Source: Calliopsis andreniformis
Taxonomy: Eukaryota; Arthropoda; Insecta; Hymenoptera; Andrenidae
Reading direction: 5' to 3'
Assembly (NCBI RefSeq): GCF_051401765.1
Contig: NW_027480438.1
Location: 6,634,001 to 6,698,000 of the forward strand
Length of the DNA stretch: 64,000 nucleotides
Shown here: positions 53,001 through 64,000 of the stretch, piece by piece
Layout: every line of letters begins with the position of its first letter
Numbering within the stretch: position 1 is the stretch's first letter
Position numbers and translations under genes: made by a program
The notes under the pieces: model-generated
What the model was told of the DNA's origin: nothing
Databases searched by the model: none
The model's input: the letters and a program-made list of their open reading frames with translations, nothing else

Positions 53001-54328
53001 ACAAACATCTATTCTCATCACTCAACCCTCAACACTCAGTCCTCAATCTTCAATCCTCAATCCTCAATCCTCAATCGTCAATCCTCAATCCCAATCCTCT
53101 ATCATCAATCCTCAATCCGCAATCCTCAATCCTCAATACTCAATCCTCAATCTTCAATCCTCAATACTCAATCTTCAATCTTCAATCCTCTATCCTCAAT
53201 CCTCAATCCTCAATCCGCAATCCTCAATCTTCAATCCTCAATACTCAATCTTCAATCCTCAATCCTCAATCCTGAAATCCTCAACCCTCAATATTCAACA
53301 CACAACCCTCAACCTTCAATCCTCAATACTCAACCATCAATCCTCAATTCTCAATACTCAATAGAATATCCGGAATTCTCTGTTTTCAATACTCAATCCT
53401 CAATCTTCAATCTTCAAGTCGCCAACCACAAACATCGATTCTCATCACTCAACCCTCAACACTCAGTCCTCAATCTTCAACCCTCAGTCCTCAATACTCA
53501 ATCCTCAGTCCTCAGTCCTCAATCTTCAATACTCAATCCTCAATCCTAAAATCCTCAATCCTCAATATTCAACACACAACCCTCAAGCATCAATCCTCAA
53601 TACTCAATCTTCAATCCTCAATCCTCAATCCTCAATCGTCAATCCTAAATCCCCAATCTTCTATCATCAATCCTCAGTCCTCAATCCTCAGTCATCAATC
53701 CTCAATCCTCAATCTTCAATCCTCAATACTCAATCTTCAATCTACAATCCTCAATCCTCAATCCTCAATCGTCAATCCTCAATCCGCAATCCTCAATCTT
53801 CAATCCTCAATACTCAATCTTCAATCCTCAATCCTGAATCCTGAAATCCCCAATCCTCTATCTTCAATCCTCAATCCTCAATCCTCAATCCTCAATCCTC
53901 AATCCACAATCCTCAATCCTCATTCCTCTAACCTCAATCCTCAACCCTCAGTCCACATACTTAATTCTCAATTCTCAATACTCAATCCTCAATTCTCAAT
54001 ATTCAATCCTCAATAATCAATCTCCAATCCTAGATCCTCAATCCCCAATACTCTATCCTTAATCCTCAATATTCAATCCTCTATCCCCAGTCCACAATCT
54101 TCAATCCCCAAAGCTCAATAATCAATCCTCAATCCTCAGTCCTCAAACCTCAATTCTGAATCCTCAATCCTGAATCCTCAATCTTTAATCCTCAGACCTC
54201 AACCATCAATGCTCAATTCTCAATACTCAACAGAACATCCTGAATTCTCAGTTTTCAATGCTCAATCCCCTATCTTCAATTTTAAAATCTCAATCCACAA
54301 ACATCAATTCTCATCACTCAACCCTCAA
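50070..54328 (+). repeat. Segment C1 of a near-identical 4.2-kb pair
   Basis: C1 matches C2 (59,500-63,757). Displacement is 9,437 bp at the left end (TCAATATT at 50,093/59,530) and 9,430 from about 50,400 onward, after a one-monomer difference near 50,362. Many bases differ in the first 650 bp (for example AATATCCTGA against AATATGCTGA, and CAAACCTC against CAATCCTC near 50,697). From about 50,720 to 54,328 I saw no difference in the stretches compared. The match stops abruptly after CACTCAACCCTCAA. Confidence 0.92.
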
Positions 54329-54699
54329 CCCACAGTCCTCAATCTTCAATCCTCAATCCTCAATCCTCAATAGTCAATCCTCAATCCTCAATCTTCAATC
54401 CCCAGTCCGCAATCCGCAATCTTCAGTCATCAATACTCAATCTTCAATCCTCAATCCTCAATCATAAAATCCTCGATCCTCAATATTCAGCAGACAACCC
54501 TCAACCACCAATACTCAATACTCAACCATCAATGCTCAATTCTCAATACTCAATAGAATATACTGAATTCTCAGTTTTCAATACCCAATCCTCAATCTTC
54601 AATATTCAAGTCTCCTTCCACAAACACCTATTCTCATCACTCAACCCTCAACACTCAGTCCTCAATCTTCAATCCTCAATCCTCAATCCTCAATCGTCA
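52508..54699 (+). repeat. 573-bp repeat pair displaced by 1,619 bp
   Basis: Positions 52,508-53,080 match 54,127-54,699. Marks shared in order are TCTTTAATCC (52,563/54,182), CAGAACATCCTGAATTC, CTTCAATTTTAAAATC, ATCATAAAATCC, and AATATACTGAATTCTCAG. Substitutions separate the two (for example AATCCTCTATC against AATCCCCTATC). The start of the same element recurs at the right edge of the window (63,780-63,935). Confidence 0.85.
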
Positions 54700-57600
54700 A
54701 CACTCAATCCTCAATCCTCAACCCTCGATCCTCAGTCCTCAAACCTCAATCCTCAATCCTCAATCTTCAATCTTCAATCCTCAATACTCAATCTTCAATC
54801 TTCAATCTTCAATCCCCAATCCTCAATCCTCAATCCTCAATCCGCAATCCTCAATCTTCAATCCTCATTACTCAATCTTCAATCCTCAATCCTCAATCCT
54901 GAAACCCTCAACCCTCAATATTCAACACACAACCCTCAACCTTCAATCCTCAATACTCAACCGTCAATCCTCAATTCTCAATACTTAATAGAATATCCTG
55001 AATTCTCAGTCTTCAACACTCAATCCTCAAACTTCAATCTTCAAGTCTCCATCCACAAACATGAATTCTCATCACTCAACCCTGAACACTCAGCCCACAA
55101 TCTTCAATCCTCAATCCTCAATACTCAATCCTCAGTCCTCAGTCCTTAATCTTCAATACTCAATCCTCAATCCTAAAATCCTCAACCCTCAATGTTCAAC
55201 ACACAATCCTCAACCATCAATCCTTAATACTCAACCATCAATGCTCAATTCTCAATACTCAATAGAATATGCTGAATTCTCAGTTTTCAATACTCATTCC
55301 TCAATCTTCAATCTTCAAGCCTCCATCCACAAACATGTATTCTCATCACTCAACCCTCAACCCTCAGTCCTCATCCTCCATCCTCAATCCTCAATCCTCA
55401 ATCCTCAATCTTCAATCCTCAATCCTCGACCCTCAATCCTCTGCCTTCAAACCTCAATTCCGAATCCTCAATCCTGAATTCTCAATCTCCATCCCTCAGT
55501 CCGCAACAATCTATTGTCAATCCTCAATCCTCAACAGAATATACTCTATTCACAGCTTTCAACACTCAATCCCCAATCTTCCATTTTCAAATCTCAATCC
55601 ACAAACATCAATGCTCATCACTCAACCCTCAACACTCAGTCCTCAATCTTCAATCCTGGATACTCAATCTTCAATCCTCAATCCTCAATCCTCAATCGTC
55701 AATCTTCAATACTCAATACTCAATCTTCAATCCTCAGTCCTTAATACTCAATCCTCAATCCTCATTCTTCAATCCTCAATACCCAATCCTAAATATTCAA
55801 TCCTCAATCCTCAATTCGCAATCCTCATTCCTCAATCCTCAGACCTCAAGCATCAATACTCAACCCTCAGTCCTCGTCCTCAATCCACAACCCTCAATCC
55901 TCAATCCTCGATTTTCATTCATCAATATTCAACATTCAATCCTCAATCCTCAATACTCAATACTCAATCCTCAATCCTCAACGTTCAATCCTCAATACCC
56001 AATCCTCAATCTCCAATCCTCAATCCTCAGTCCTCAATCCTCAATCCTCAGTCCTCAATCCTCTGTCCTCAAACCTCAATCCTGAATTCTCAATCCTGAA
56101 TCCTCAATCCCCAGTCCACAATCGTCAATCCTCAATCCTCAATCCTCAATCCTCAATCCTCAATATGCAACACACAACCCTCAACCATCAATTCTCAATT
56201 CTCAACCATCAATCCTCAATTCTCAATACTCAATAGAATATCCTGAATTCTCATGGTTCAATACTCAATCCACAATATTCAATAATCAAATCTCAATCCT
56301 CAAATATCAATTCTCAACACTCAATCCTCAGCACTCAGTCCTCTCTCTTCAATCCTCCATCCTCAATCCTCAATCCTCAAGAATCAACCCTCAATCCTCA
56401 ATCCTCAATCATCAAGAGTCAGCCCACAATCCTCAATCCTCAAACCTCAATTCTCAGTCCTCAAAGTTCAATCCCGAATCCTCAGCTCTGAATCCTCAAT
56501 CTTCAGCCCTCAGTCCTCAACAATCAATTGTCAATCCTCAACCCTCAATAGAATATCCTCAATTCACAGTTTTCAATACTCAATCACCATTCTTCAATCT
56601 TCAAATCTCAATTCACAAACATCAATTCTCATCACTCAACCCTCAACACTCATTCCTCAATCTTCAATCCTCAATCCTCAATCCTCAATCTTCAATCCTC
56701 AACACACAATCTTCAATCCTCAATCCTCAACCCTCAGTCCTCAATACTCAATCCTCAATCGTCAATCCTCAATCCCCAATCCTGAATCTTCAATCCTCAA
56801 TCCTCAATCCTTAATCCTCACTCCTCAATCTTCAATCCTCAATACTCAATCTTCAATCCTCAATCCTCAATCCTCAATACTCAACCCTCTATCCTCAATC
56901 CTCAATCCTCAATCCTCAATCCTCAATCTTCAATCCTCAATACTCAATCTTCAATCCTCAATCCTCAATCCTCAATCCTCATTCCTCAATACTCAATCGT
57001 CAGTCTTCAATCCTCAACACTCAATCTTCAACCCTCAATCCCCAATCCTCAATCCCCAATCATCATTCTTCAATCCTCAATAGCCAATCCTCAATCTTCC
57101 ATGCTCAATCCTCAATCCTCAATTCTCAATCCTCAATCCTCAGTCCTCAGTCCTCAAACAGCAATCCTCAACCCTCAGCCTTCATCCTCAATCCTCAATC
57201 TTCAATCCTCAATCCTCAATCCTCAATCTTCTATCTTCAATCCCCAAACCTCAATCATCAGTCCTCAATTCTCAATCCTCAATCCTGAAACCTCAATCCT
57301 CAATGCTCAATCGTCAATCCTCAATCTTCAATCCTAAATACTCGGTCTTCAATACTCAATCCTCAATCCTCAATCCTCAATCCTCAGTACTCAATCGTCA
57401 GTCTTCAATCCTCAACACTCAATCTTCAATTCTCAATCCGCAATCCTCAATCCTCAATCCTCATTCTTCAATCCTCAATACCCAATCCTCAATCATCAAT
57501 CCTCAATCCTCACTCATCAATCCTCAATCCTCAATCCTCAATCCTCATTCTTCAATCCTCAATCCTCAATCCTCAATCTGCAATCCTCAATACTCAATCC

Positions 57601-59500
57601 TCAATCCTCAATCGTCAATCCTCAAACCCAAATCCTCTATCATCAATACTCAATCCTCAATCCTCAATCCTCAATCCTGAATCATCAATCTTCAATCCTC
57701 CATGCTCAATCTTCAATCCTCAATCCTCAATCCTCAATCTTCAATCCTCAATCCTCGATCCTCAATTCTCAATCCTCAATCCTCAGTCCTCAGTCCTCAA
57801 ACATCAATCCTCAACCCTCAATCCTCATACTCAATCCTCAATCCTCAATCTTCAATCCTCAATACTCAATCTTCAATCCTCAATCCTGAATCCTCAGTCC
57901 TCAATCCTCAATCCCCAATCAACGATCCTCAATCTTCAATACTCATTCCTCTATCCTCAATCCTCAATACTCAATCCTCAATCTTCTATCTTCAATCCTC
58001 AATACTCAATCTTCAATCCTCAATCCTCAGTCCTCAAACCTCAATTCTTAATCCTGAGTCCTGAATCCTCAATCTTCAATCGTCAGACCTCAACCATCAA
58101 TGCTCAATTCTCAATACTCAACAGAATATCCTGAATTCTCAGTTTTCAATACTCAACCCCAATCTTCAATTTTCAAATCTCAATCCACAAACATCAATTC
58201 TCGTCACTCAACCCTCAACACTCAGTCCTCAATCTTCAATCCTCAATCCTCAATCCTCATTCGTCAATCCTCAATCCCCAATCCTCTATCATCAATCCTC
58301 AATCCTCAATCCTCAATTCTCAATACTCAATCTTCAATCCTCAAAACTCAATCTTCAATCTTCAATCCTCAATACTCAATCCTCAATCCTCAATCCTCAA
58401 TCCGCAATCCTCAATCTTCAATCCTCAATACTCAATCTTCAATCCTCAATCCTCAATCCTGAAATCCTCAATCCTCAATATTCAGCACACAACCCTCAAA
58501 CTTCAATCCTCAATACTCAACCATCAATCCTCAACTCTCAATACTCAATCGTCAGCCTTCAAACCTCAACACTCGATCTTCAATCCTCAAACCTCAATCT
58601 TCAATTCTCAACCTTCGATCCTCAATACTGAATCTTCAAACTTCAATCCTCAATCCTCAATCCTCAAACCTCAATCCTCAATCTTCAATCCTCAATACTC
58701 AGTCTTCAATCCTCAATACTCAATCCTCAATCCTCAATCCTCAATCCTCAATCCTCAATCCTCAGTCATCAATCCTCAATCTTCAATACTCATTCCTCAA
58801 TCCTCAATCCTCAATCCTCATTCCTGAATCCTCATTCCTCAAACCTCAGTCCTCAAACCTCAGTCCTCATCCTCAATTCTCAATTCTCAATCATCAATCC
58901 TCAATGCTCAATCCCCAATCTTCTATCTTCAATCCTCAATACTCAATCTTGAATCCTCAATCCTCAGTCCTCAAACCTTAATTCTGAATCCTCAATCCCG
59001 AATCCTCAATCTTTAATCCTCAGACCTCAACCGTCTATCCTCAATTCTCAATACTTAATAGAATATCCTGAATTCTCAGATTTCAACACTCAATCCTCAA
59101 ACTTCAATCTTCAAGTCTCCATCCACAAACATGAATTCTCATCACTCAACCCTGAACACTCAGTCCTCATCCTCCATCCTCAATCCTCAATCCTCAATCG
59201 TCAATCTTCAATCCTCAATCCTCAATCCTCAATCGTCAATCCTCATTCCGCAACCCTCAATCTTCAATCCTCAATACTCAATCTTCAATCCTCAATCCTG
59301 AATCCTGAAATCCCCAGTCCTCTATCTTCAATACTCAATCCTCAATCCTCAATCCTCAATCCACAATCCTCAATCCTCATTCCTCAAACCTCAATCCTCA
59401 ATCCTCAGTCCACATACTTAATTCTCTATTCTCAATACTCAATCCTCAATTCTCAATCTTCAATCCTCAATAATCAATCTCCAATCCTAGATCCTCAATC
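54328..59500 (+). repeat. Spacer block between C1 and C2
   Basis: Built from the same variant set as its neighbours but in different order. About 54,900-55,300 holds a cassette repeated at 59,040-59,160 (AATACTTAATAGAATATCC, CATGAATTCTC). 56,830-57,460 parallels stretches near 49,530-50,050 and 51,670-52,300 (ACTCAATCG at 56,991; AACAGCAATCC near 57,158). 58,740-58,890 shares the TCATTCCTGAATCC run with 50,850-50,920 and 60,280-60,350. Near 55,500 the usual dyad anchor is mutated to CAATCTATTGTC. No gene is supported. Confidence 0.8.
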
Positions 59501-62500
59501 CCCGATCCTCAATCCTCAATCCTCAATCCTCAATATTCAACACACAACCCTCAACCATAAATTCTCAATACTCAACCATCAATCCTCAATTCTCAATACT
59601 CAATAGAATATGCTGAATTCTCATGGTTGAATACTCAATCCACAATATTCAATAATCAAATCTCAATCCTCAAACATGAATTCTCAACACTCAATCCTCA
59701 ACACTCAGCCCTCTCTCTTCAATCCTCCATCCTCAATCCTCAATCCTCAAGAGTCAATCCTCAATACTCAATCTGCAATCCTCAATCCTCAATCCTCAAA
59801 CCACATTCTTCAATCTAAAATACCCAATCCTCAATCTTCAATACTCAATCTTCAATCCTCAATCCTCAATCTTCAATCCTCAATCCTCAATCCTCAATCC
59901 TCAGTCCTCAATACTCAATCCTCAATCGTCAATCCTCAATCCCCAATCCTGAATCTTCAATCCTCAATCCTCAATCCTTAATCCTCACTCCTCAATCTTC
60001 AATCCTCAATACTCAATCTTCAATCCTCAATCCTCAATCCTCAATACTCAACCCTCTATCGTCAATCCTCAATCCTCAATCCTCAATCCTCAACCTTCAA
60101 TCCTCAATACTCAATCTTCAATCCTCAATCCTCAATCCTCAATCCTCATTCCTCAATACTCAATCGTCAGTCTTCAATCCTCAACACTCAATCTTCAACC
60201 CTCAATCCCCAATCCTCAATCCCCAATCATCATTCTTCAATCCTCAATAGCCAATCCTCAATCTTCCATGCTCAATCCTCAATCCTCATTCCTGAATCCT
60301 CATTCCTCAAACCTCAGTCCTCAAACCTCAGTCCTCATCCTCAATTCTCAATTCTCAATCATCAATCCTCAATCCTCAATCTTCAATCCTCAATAATCAA
60401 TCTCCTATCCTAGATCCTCAACCCCAATACACAATCCTTACTCCTCAATCTTCAATCCTCAATCCCCAGTCCTCAATCTTCAATCCTCAATGCTCAATAC
60501 TCAATCCTCAATCCTCAGTCCTCAATCCTCAATCCTCAGTCCTCAACCCTCAATCCTCAATATTCAAACCTCAATCCTCAACCGCCAGTCCTCGTCCTCA
60601 ATCCTCAACGCTCAATCCTCAATCCTCAATCTTCAATCATCAACACTCAATCCTCAATCCTCATTCCTCAATCCTCAATATTCAACACACAACCCTCAAC
60701 CATCAATTCTCAATACTCAACCATCAATCCTCAATTCTCAATACTCAATGGAATATACTGAATTCTCATGGTTCAATACTCAATCCGCAATATTCAATAA
60801 TCAAATCTCAATCCTCAAACATCAATTCTCAACACTCAATCCTCAACAATCAGTCTTCTCCCTTGAATCCTCCATCCTCAATCATCAATGCTCAAGCGTC
60901 AATCCTCAATCCTCAATCCTCAATCCTGAATCCTCAATAATCAGTCCTCAAACCTCAATCCTGAATCCTCAATCCTGAATCCTCATTCTTCAGCTCTCAG
61001 TCCTCAACAATCAGTTGTCAATGCTCAATCCTCAATAGAATATCATCAATTCACTGTTTTCAATACTCAATGCTCAATCTGCAATCTTCAAATCTCTATC
61101 CACAAACATCAATTCTCATCACTCAACCCTCAACACTCAGTCCCCAATCCTCAATCTTTAATCCTCAATCCTCAATCCTCAATCCTCAATCCTCAATCTT
61201 CAATCCTCAATACTCAATCTTCAATCCTCAATCCTCAATCCTCAATCCTCATTCCTCAATACTCAATCGTCAGTCTTCAATCCTCAACACTCAATCTTCA
61301 ACCCTCAATCCCCAATCCTCAATCCCCAATCATCATTCTTCAATCCTCAATAGCCAATCCTCAATCTTCCATGCTCAATCCTCAATCCTCAATTCTCAAT
61401 CCTCAATCCTCAGTCCTCAGTCCTCAAACAGCAATCCTCAACCCTCAGCCTTCATCCTCAATCCTCAATCTTCAATCCTCAATCCTCAATCCTGAATCTT
61501 CTATCTTCAATCCCCAAACCTCAATCATCAATCCTCAATTCTCAATCCTCAATCCTGAAACCTCAATCCACAATGCTCAATCCTCAATCCTCAATCTTCA
61601 TTCCTCAATACTCAGTCTTCAATACTCAATCCTCAATCCTCAATCCTCAATCCTCAGTACTCAATCGTCAGTCTTCAATCCTCAACACTCAATCTTCAAT
61701 TCTCAATCCCCAATCCTCAATCCTCAATCCTCATTCTTCAATCCTCAATACCCAATCCTCAATCTTCAATCCTCAATCCTCAATCCTCAATTCTCAGTCC
61801 TCAATCCTCAGTCCTCAGTCCTCAAACATCAATCCCCAGCCCTCAGCCCTCATCCTCAATCCTCAATCCTCAATCCTCAATCCTCAATCCTCAATCCCCA
61901 ATCTTCTATCTTCAATCCGCAATACTCAATCTTCAATCCTCAATCCTCAGTCCTCAAACCTCAATTCTGAATCCTCAATCCTGAATCCTCAATCTTTAAT
62001 CCTCAGACCTCAACCATCAATGCTCAATTCTCAATACTCAACAGAACATCCTGAATTCTCAGTTTTCAATGCTCAATCCTCTATCTTCAATTTTAAAATC
62101 TCAATCCACAAACATGAATTCTCATCACTCAACCCTCAACACACAGTCCTCAATCTTCAATCCTCAATCCTCAATCCTCAATCGTCAATCCTCAATCCTC
62201 AATCTTCAATCCTCAGTCCGCAATCCGCAATCTTCAATCATCAACACTCAATCTTCAATCCTCAATCCTCAATCATAAAATCCTCGATCCTCAATATTCA
62301 GCACACAACCCTCAACCACCAATACTCAATACTCAACCATCAATGCTCAATTCTCAATACTCAATAGAATATACTGAATTCTCAGTTTTCAATACCCAAT
62401 CCTCAATCTTCAATATTCAAGTCTCCATCCACAAACATCTATTCTCATCACTCAACCCTCAACACTCAGTCCTCAATCTTCAATCCTCAATCCTCAATCC

Positions 62501-63757
62501 TCAATCGTCAATCCTCAATCCCAATCCTCTATCATCAATCCTCAATCCGCAATCCTCAATCCTCAATACTCAATCCTCAATCTTCAATCCTCAATACTCA
62601 ATCTTCAATCTTCAATCCTCTATCCTCAATCCTCAATCCTCAATCCGCAATCCTCAATCTTCAATCCTCAATACTCAATCTTCAATCCTCAATCCTCAAT
62701 CCTGAAATCCTCAACCCTCAATATTCAACACACAACCCTCAACCTTCAATCCTCAATACTCAACCATCAATCCTCAATTCTCAATACTCAATAGAATATC
62801 CGGAATTCTCTGTTTTCAATACTCAATCCTCAATCTTCAATCTTCAAGTCGCCAACCACAAACATCGATTCTCATCACTCAACCCTCAACACTCAGTCCT
62901 CAATCTTCAACCCTCAGTCCTCAATACTCAATCCTCAGTCCTCAGTCCTCAATCTTCAATACTCAATCCTCAATCCTAAAATCCTCAATCCTCAATATTC
63001 AACACACAACCCTCAAGCATCAATCCTCAATACTCAATCTTCAATCCTCAATCCTCAATCCTCAATCGTCAATCCTAAATCCCCAATCTTCTATCATCAA
63101 TCCTCAGTCCTCAATCCTCAGTCATCAATCCTCAATCCTCAATCTTCAATCCTCAATACTCAATCTTCAATCTACAATCCTCAATCCTCAATCCTCAATC
63201 GTCAATCCTCAATCCGCAATCCTCAATCTTCAATCCTCAATACTCAATCTTCAATCCTCAATCCTGAATCCTGAAATCCCCAATCCTCTATCTTCAATCC
63301 TCAATCCTCAATCCTCAATCCTCAATCCTCAATCCACAATCCTCAATCCTCATTCCTCTAACCTCAATCCTCAACCCTCAGTCCACATACTTAATTCTCA
63401 ATTCTCAATACTCAATCCTCAATTCTCAATATTCAATCCTCAATAATCAATCTCCAATCCTAGATCCTCAATCCCCAATACTCTATCCTTAATCCTCAAT
63501 ATTCAATCCTCTATCCCCAGTCCACAATCTTCAATCCCCAAAGCTCAATAATCAATCCTCAATCCTCAGTCCTCAAACCTCAATTCTGAATCCTCAATCC
63601 TGAATCCTCAATCTTTAATCCTCAGACCTCAACCATCAATGCTCAATTCTCAATACTCAACAGAACATCCTGAATTCTCAGTTTTCAATGCTCAATCCCC
63701 TATCTTCAATTTTAAAATCTCAATCCACAAACATCAATTCTCATCACTCAACCCTCA
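59500..63757 (+). repeat. Segment C2 of a near-identical 4.2-kb pair
   Basis: Second copy of C1. Repeat-derived open frames starting at 51,060, 51,640, 51,941, 52,143, 52,639 and 52,913 recur at exactly +9,430 with identical translations. For a satellite this diverged internally, such identity means the copy is far younger than the monomer divergence, or that the assembly placed one sequence twice. The right end breaks at CACTCAACCCTCAA (63,757) into unrelated order. Confidence 0.92.
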
Positions 63758-64000
63758 ATCCTCAATCCTCAATCCGCAATCTTCAATCCTCAATCCTCAG
63801 TCCTCAAACCTCAATTCTGAATCGTCAATCCTGAATCCTCAATCTTCAATCCTCAGACCTCAACCATCAATGCTCAATTCTCAATACTCAACAGAATATC
63901 CTGAATTCTCAGTTTTCAATACTCAATCCCCAATCGCCATTCCTCAATCGCCAATACTCTACCATCAATCCTCAATTCTCAATCCTCAATCCTCAATCCT
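63758..64000 (+). repeat. Right edge, partial unit
   Basis: After the C2 break the sequence returns to a cassette with TCAATTCTGAATCGTC, CAACCATCAATGCTC and CAGAATATCCTGAATTC. This resembles 58,030-58,160 and, more distantly, 52,520-52,640. It continues as heptamers to the end of the window, so the array extends beyond 64,000. Confidence 0.85.

Larger units (their letters stand above)
1..64000 (+). repeat. 7-bp satellite array, monomer TCAATCC
   Basis: The whole window is a head-to-tail array of the heptamer TCAATCC, all in one orientation. Common monomer variants are TCAATCT, TCAATAC, TCAATTC, TCAACCC, TCAGTCC, TCAACAC, TCAATCG and TGAATCC. G is rare on the + strand and appears mainly in variant monomers, so the strands are strongly skewed in composition. 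Even the most diverged stretches (for example 2,775-2,885) divide cleanly into 7-mers, so they are mutated monomers rather than inserted foreign DNA. Occasional 6-mers (TCATCC, TCGTCC) and 8-mers (TAAAATCC) shift the phase. I found no unique-sequence gap and no inversion. That this is eukaryotic heterochromatic satellite is inference; the species and chromosomal position cannot be read from the sequence. Confidence 0.97.

Noticed and set aside
1..64000. CRISPR array
   Set aside because: There is no alternation of constant repeats with unique spacers of similar length; the sequence is continuous short tandem repeat with no cas genes.
1..64000. Active telomere tract
   Set aside because: The monomer is not a known telomere repeat, the copies are heavily diverged, and they are organised into kilobase-scale units, unlike telomerase-made tracts.

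Overview
The whole 64 kb is one very long, diverged satellite array. Its monomer on the + strand is the 7-bp unit TCAATCC (minus strand GGATTGA), roughly 9,100 copies end to end. I found no conventional gene, RNA gene, transposon, CRISPR array or unique-sequence island. Nearly every substitution keeps the 7-bp register; phase changes come only from scattered 6-bp or 8-bp monomers, and these recur at the same places in related copies. Such an array points to eukaryotic heterochromatin (pericentromeric, subtelomeric, or a sex or B chromosome). Nothing in the window identifies the species.

The many + strand open frames are arithmetic by-products. Because 7 leaves remainder 1 when divided by 3, three monomers make seven codons, and all three + frames read the same peptide cycle S-I-L-N-P-Q-S with no stop. 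The minus strand meets a TGA once per 21 nt in every frame. This explains why open frames are on the + strand only, overlap in different frames, and all look alike. I annotate none of them as genes.

Above the monomer there is a clear higher-order layout. Positions 1-2,690 hold about 1.3-kb repeats, part of which recurs 30 and 38 kb away. Positions 2,700-22,540 are a patchwork of 0.67-1.8 kb units that share a dyad anchor; these include 1,279-bp units, a 1,069-bp chimeric unit in tandem, and a 756-bp unit present three times. Positions 22,540-28,760 carry pairs of segments displaced by 2,041 and 3,711 bp. Positions 28,760-44,090 are a direct tandem duplication of a 7.3-kb module (A and B); B is longer, chiefly through an extra 693-bp patch. 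Positions 44,090-64,000 are built from another variant set and contain a 4.2-kb segment (C1, C2) repeated 9,430 bp downstream with almost no differences.

The sequence therefore records repeated rounds of unequal exchange, block duplication and patching of a heptamer array. The most unusual points are the frame-independent coding property of one strand, conserved dyad-symmetric cassettes within the array, inherited phase marks, and sharp zones of variant types. The large near-identical duplications could be recent events or assembly artefacts; raw long reads would decide.
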